In this document: piece after piece, positions 62,086-64,000 of the stretch
Layout: the number at the start of each line of letters is the position of its first letter
Position numbering within the stretch: position 1 is the first letter of the stretch
DNA from: UBA7662 sp943369355
Lineage (GTDB): Bacteria > Bacteroidota > Bacteroidia > UBA7662
Direction of reading: 5' to 3'
Length of the DNA: 64,000 nt
NCBI GenBank assembly: GCA_943369355.1
Contig: CALRMX020000007.1
Location: 93,703-157,702 of the forward strand
Position numbers and translations under genes: made by a program
Notes under the pieces: model-generated
Seen by the model: the letters and a program-made list of their open reading frames with translations, nothing else
Databases searched by the model: none
Told to the model about the DNA's origin: nothing

Positions 62086-62472
62086 GTGTTTTATTTACTG
62101 GATACCCATGTCGTACTGTGGTTTCTAGAAGGCAATCATAAATTGTCGTCTTTGGCCAGAACGAGTATTGAAAATCCAGCATATGTGAAATTCATCAGCA
62201 TGGCTTCTATTTGGAAAATAGCCATCAAATTAAACCTTGCTAAACTGCAAATGGAAATTGGGCTCGATGAATTAAAAAAGGAAATTCTTCAAAATGGCTT
62301 TGAACTCCTGCCTATGCGATTTGAACATTTTATTGGACTTTCGAAATTAGAGGATATTCACAAAGACCCCTTCGATCGTATCCTAATAGCACAAGCCTTA
62401 TGTGAAAATCTCCGGCTCATTTCGAGCGACAAAAACTTTAGTCAATACAAATCTCTCGATTTGCTTTGGTAG
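62086..62472 (+). CDS. VapC-type PIN-domain toxin, possibly inactive
   Basis: A 128-residue PIN domain RNase with GTG start. The first Asp is in LLDTH (residue 6) and further acidic residues in DPFDRILIAQ and SSDKNF. At the second conserved acidic position, where related toxins read WEIAIK, this protein has SIWKIAIK: Glu is replaced by Lys. That may impair Mg2+ binding and RNase activity. Confidence 0.88.
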   Translation: MFYLLDTHVVLWFLEGNHKLSSLARTSIENPAYVKFISMASIWKIAIKLNLAKLQMEIGLDELKKEILQNGFELLPMRFEHFIGLSKLEDIHKDPFDRILIAQALCENLRLISSDKNFSQYKSLDLLW

Positions 62473-62593
62473 ATCCCGGAAACAGCAACCTATACTTCCT
62501 CAATTGCTCCATTTAGCTTTCCTGAAAAGAAAACGCTTTCCTCAGCGGCTCACGCTGGGAGCTGAGTTGTACTACGCTACAACTATGTTGGAG

Positions 62594-62713
62594 TTGAGTT
62601 GCTGGTTTCGACCAACTCAACCGACGCAACCGATGGCTTGGGCTCCTGGTTTCGACTCCGCTCAGCCGACGTAACGGACGACTTTGGCAGGCTCAACCCA
62701 CGCTGGCTAGGGC
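62594..62713 (+). repeat. Palindromic intergenic repeat, degenerate copy 3
   Basis: Diverged copy: GCTGGTTTCGACCAACTCAA, CCTGGTTTCGACTCCGCTCA and GACTTTGGCAGGCTCAACCC. It joins directly to a partial dtd tail. Confidence 0.75.
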
Positions 62714-62716
62714 TTC

Positions 62717-62745
62717 GGGCCCGTTACCCTGCTCATCAACAGCAA
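62717..62745 (+). pseudogene. Partial dtd 3' end, copy 2
   Basis: Twenty-nine bases that translate as GPVTLLINS, matching dtd's GPVTLLIDS; mostly the same nucleotides as the 63.4-kb copy (CCCGTTACCCTGCTCATC). Confidence 0.7.
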
Positions 62746-62757
62746 TGAATGCAGTAA

Positions 62758-63060
62758 TTATGACTTTTTTTTCGCTTTGCCGACCGGATTCCTCTTGGTG
62801 TGAAATACGGCAGAAACTAGGACCTCTTTCACATTTACCTCATATACGATCACAAATGGAAAGCGAGCTAAAACCGCTTCATGAAAACGGTCAAATTTTA
62901 TAGGAAACAATAGCGGATTCAAACGGATGACTTCGAGCATTTGAAAAACCTCTTCCTCGAATGCTTGACCAAGTTCGCGACTTTGCTGGCTGTAATAAAC
63001 GCTTGATTCGGTCAGTTCAGCAAGGGCCTCTTCTAATAAAACAACCTTGTAAAAAGACAC
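62758..63060 (-). CDS. RelE/ParE-family toxin
   Basis: A 100-residue protein with the RelE/ParE fold pattern: VVLLEEALAELTESSVYYSQQ, LNPLLFPIKFDRFHEAVLARFPF and VIVYEVNVKEVLVSAVFHTKRNP. Whether it cuts mRNA or poisons gyrase is not clear from sequence. It follows its antitoxin after 1 base. Confidence 0.85.
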   Translation of the reverse strand: MSFYKVVLLEEALAELTESSVYYSQQSRELGQAFEEEVFQMLEVIRLNPLLFPIKFDRFHEAVLARFPFVIVYEVNVKEVLVSAVFHTKRNPVGKAKKKS

Positions 63061-63061
63061 A

Positions 63062-63298
63062 CTATTGAGGCCTATTGCGTTTCAAATGAGCACGAGCATC
63101 TTCTAAAGAATATGCTTTGGTTGTTCCCGACTTGTAGGCTGCAGACCGCAGCTGCACTTCAGCTTGTTGCTCGTTGGTGAGCAAACCAGCTTGGTTTTGA
63201 CGCTGCGCTTGCAAAAATTGGTACAGAACATCGAGCACCTTCATATCTGCCTCATCTATAAAGGCATGCAACTCGGAACGAAGAGCGGCGGTGGTCAT
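63062..63298 (-). CDS. Antitoxin of the RelE/ParE pair
   Basis: A 78-residue protein beginning MTTAALRSELHAFIDEADMK, a pattern common in Bacteroidota addiction-module antitoxins, with a basic C-terminus. It has its own promoter and precedes the toxin gene. Confidence 0.78.
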   Translation of the reverse strand: MTTAALRSELHAFIDEADMKVLDVLYQFLQAQRQNQAGLLTNEQQAEVQLRSAAYKSGTTKAYSLEDARAHLKRNRPQ

Positions 63299-63317
63299 GT
63301 TAGCAAATTTTAATGTT

Positions 63318-63348
63318 CAAAAATACTGATTTTGAAAAGCATTACCAA
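63318..63348 (-). promoter_or_regulatory. Promoter of the RelE/ParE module
   Basis: Minus strand TTG (63346-63348), 20-base spacer, TATTTTTG (63318-63325), 19 bases before the antitoxin start. Confidence 0.6.
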
Positions 63349-63396
63349 GGTTGTAAAGTGCTCGAGCTAGGACGTGTTGTTGCCAGTTACACTGGA

Positions 63397-63462
63397 ATGG
63401 CAATAGCCATCACCAACGACGGTCCCGTTACCCTGCTCATCGACAGCAAAGCCCGCGAGTAA
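63397..63462 (+). pseudogene. dtd 3'-end fragment, copy 3 (attR-like)
   Basis: Reads MAIAITNDGPVTLLIDSKARE then stop. Upstream of the 42 identical bases, most differences from intact dtd are synonymous (for example GGG/GGT, CCT/CCC, ACT/ACC), so this is the end of another dtd allele, not a decayed copy. Confidence 0.8.
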
Positions 63463-63474
63463 CTCTTTTCCTGT
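63433..63474 (+). repeat. Direct repeat at the dtd 3' end (right copy)
   Basis: Identical to 60467-60508 over 42 bases. Confidence 0.85.
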
Positions 63475-63626
63475 CACCAACGTTCAACCCTGCTGGGGTT
63501 GGTCGAAGGCTGGGACTACTCCCGTTACCAACGTTCAACCCCGCCGGGGTTGGGTTGCTGGTTTCGACCAGCTCAACCGACGCAACCGATGACTTTGGCA
63601 GGCCCATCCCACGCAAGCTAGGGCTT
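63475..63626 (+). repeat. Palindromic intergenic repeat, copy 4
   Basis: Two tandem core units (CGTTCAACCCTGCTGGGGTT and ACGTTCAACCCCGCCGGGGT) and the hairpin GCTGGTTTCGACCAGC. The 353-base gap 63463-63815 holds only this repeat and AT-rich sequence. Confidence 0.85.
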
Positions 63627-63815
63627 TTTGATTTAACCGGGCACAGCTTCGCCATTTGAGTCACAGGGAAGTTAATGAAAAACCGTGATTGGTCAATTTC
63701 ACACTAAGCTTTAGGCTACAAACGAACGATAGAACTCATTAATAAATGGTATTTTGGAATAAATAAGAGTAAGAAAATGTTCCTAAATCCTGCACACACA
63801 ACTTGACATCAAGAA

Positions 63816-63998
63816 TCAAAAAAGGTCCTGGTTAAAACTAATTTTAAAATCATTCGAACGTTCAGCCCAAATCGTGTCAGTATTATTTAATATAAAAATA
63901 AACGAACTTTCACCTAAAAGCTTGTTAACCAAAAGAGAATCACAGTTTTTAGTTTGCGAAAATAGAGTCTTTAACTCTCTTCCAGGTATGTTAGCAAG
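63816..63998 (-). CDS. C-terminal fragment of an unidentified protein
   Basis: An open reading frame enters from the right edge and stops at 63816-63818, giving 60 residues beginning LANIPGRELKTLF and ending WAERSNDFKISFNQDLF. The AT-rich composition and plausible amphipathic pattern suggest a real gene end, but I recognise no family. Confidence 0.4.
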   Translation of the reverse strand, partial: LANIPGRELKTLFSQTKNCDSLLVNKLLGESSFIFILNNTDTIWAERSNDFKISFNQDLF

Positions 63999-64000
63999 AA

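Noticed and set aside
60519..63626. Repeats as a CRISPR array
   Set aside because: Copies are irregularly spaced by hundreds of bases, differ in length, contain internal palindromes and have no cas genes.
1..64000. tRNA, rRNA or known riboswitches
   Set aside because: I looked in the intergenic gaps and saw no cloverleaf, rRNA segment or familiar aptamer core; I could not run a covariance search.

Overview
The window is chromosomal DNA of a member of the Bacteroidota. The evidence is the gliding/T9SS-associated pair gldE-gldD behind mutY-ssb, many promoters of the Bacteroidota form TTG-N18-23-TAnnTTTG, no strong Shine-Dalgarno sequences, 7TM-DISM sensor kinases, an SusC/FecA-like TonB receptor, and a flavobacterial-type carotenoid cluster led by an ECF sigma factor. 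The order or genus cannot be fixed from the sequence alone. Base composition changes along the window: the left 46 kb is moderately AT-rich, 48-60.5 kb is clearly GC-richer, and it drops again after 60.7 kb.

0-16 kb: a NUDIX fragment and pyrE diverge; then a leftward EVE-pyrR-pyrB operon; a TraB/GumN protein, ECF sigma factor and membrane protein in overlapping order; a CRY-DASH flavoprotein; a TRIC-type channel; a GH13 lipoprotein. At 8.2-14.3 kb lies an unusual signalling locus: a stand-alone receiver, and divergently an E1/ThiF-like adenylating enzyme, a GNAT-like putative acyltransferase, a 7TM-DISM histidine kinase, a receiver-kinase hybrid and another receiver, all with junctions of only a few bases. 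This is my main candidate for an undescribed system. htpG follows with a terminator.

16-33 kb: a secreted leucine-rich-repeat protein; purH; the cell-shape operon mreB-mreC-mreD-PBP2-rodA; a 52-residue membrane protein; leftward mutY-ssb-gldE-gldD-recG; then rightward HU, a TPR protein, a 29-residue very basic ribosomal-like peptide and RNase G.

33-44 kb: a leftward light/pigment block. From its distal end to its promoter side it holds a CruF-like hydratase, a GT2 glycosyltransferase, a PlsC-like acyltransferase, a CrtI/CrtD desaturase, a small TPR-like protein, crtB, crtI, an ECF sigma factor, an SRPBCC protein, an FeS-type (6-4) photolyase, a lipoprotein and an ORF6N-domain protein. No lycopene cyclase, hydroxylase or crtE is present. 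A 39-bp perfect palindrome inside a larger imperfect inverted repeat lies between the ORF6N gene and a DUF429 gene.

44-60.5 kb: ribosomal protein S1; an operon of DUF4856-like lipoprotein, imelysin-like lipoprotein, HTTM/gamma-carboxylase-like membrane protein and TonB receptor behind a metal-regulator-like inverted repeat; clpB; lon; rsgA (apparently starting at CTG); a lipoprotein; dtd.

60.5-64 kb: an accessory island placed exactly at the 3' end of dtd. It carries three toxin-antitoxin modules (MntA/HepT, VapB/VapC, an antitoxin with a RelE/ParE toxin), several copies of a palindromic intergenic repeat, and two further dtd 3'-end copies. One copy shares 42 identical bases with the intact gene end, as expected of attachment-site-like duplications. 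The window ends inside an unidentified leftward gene.
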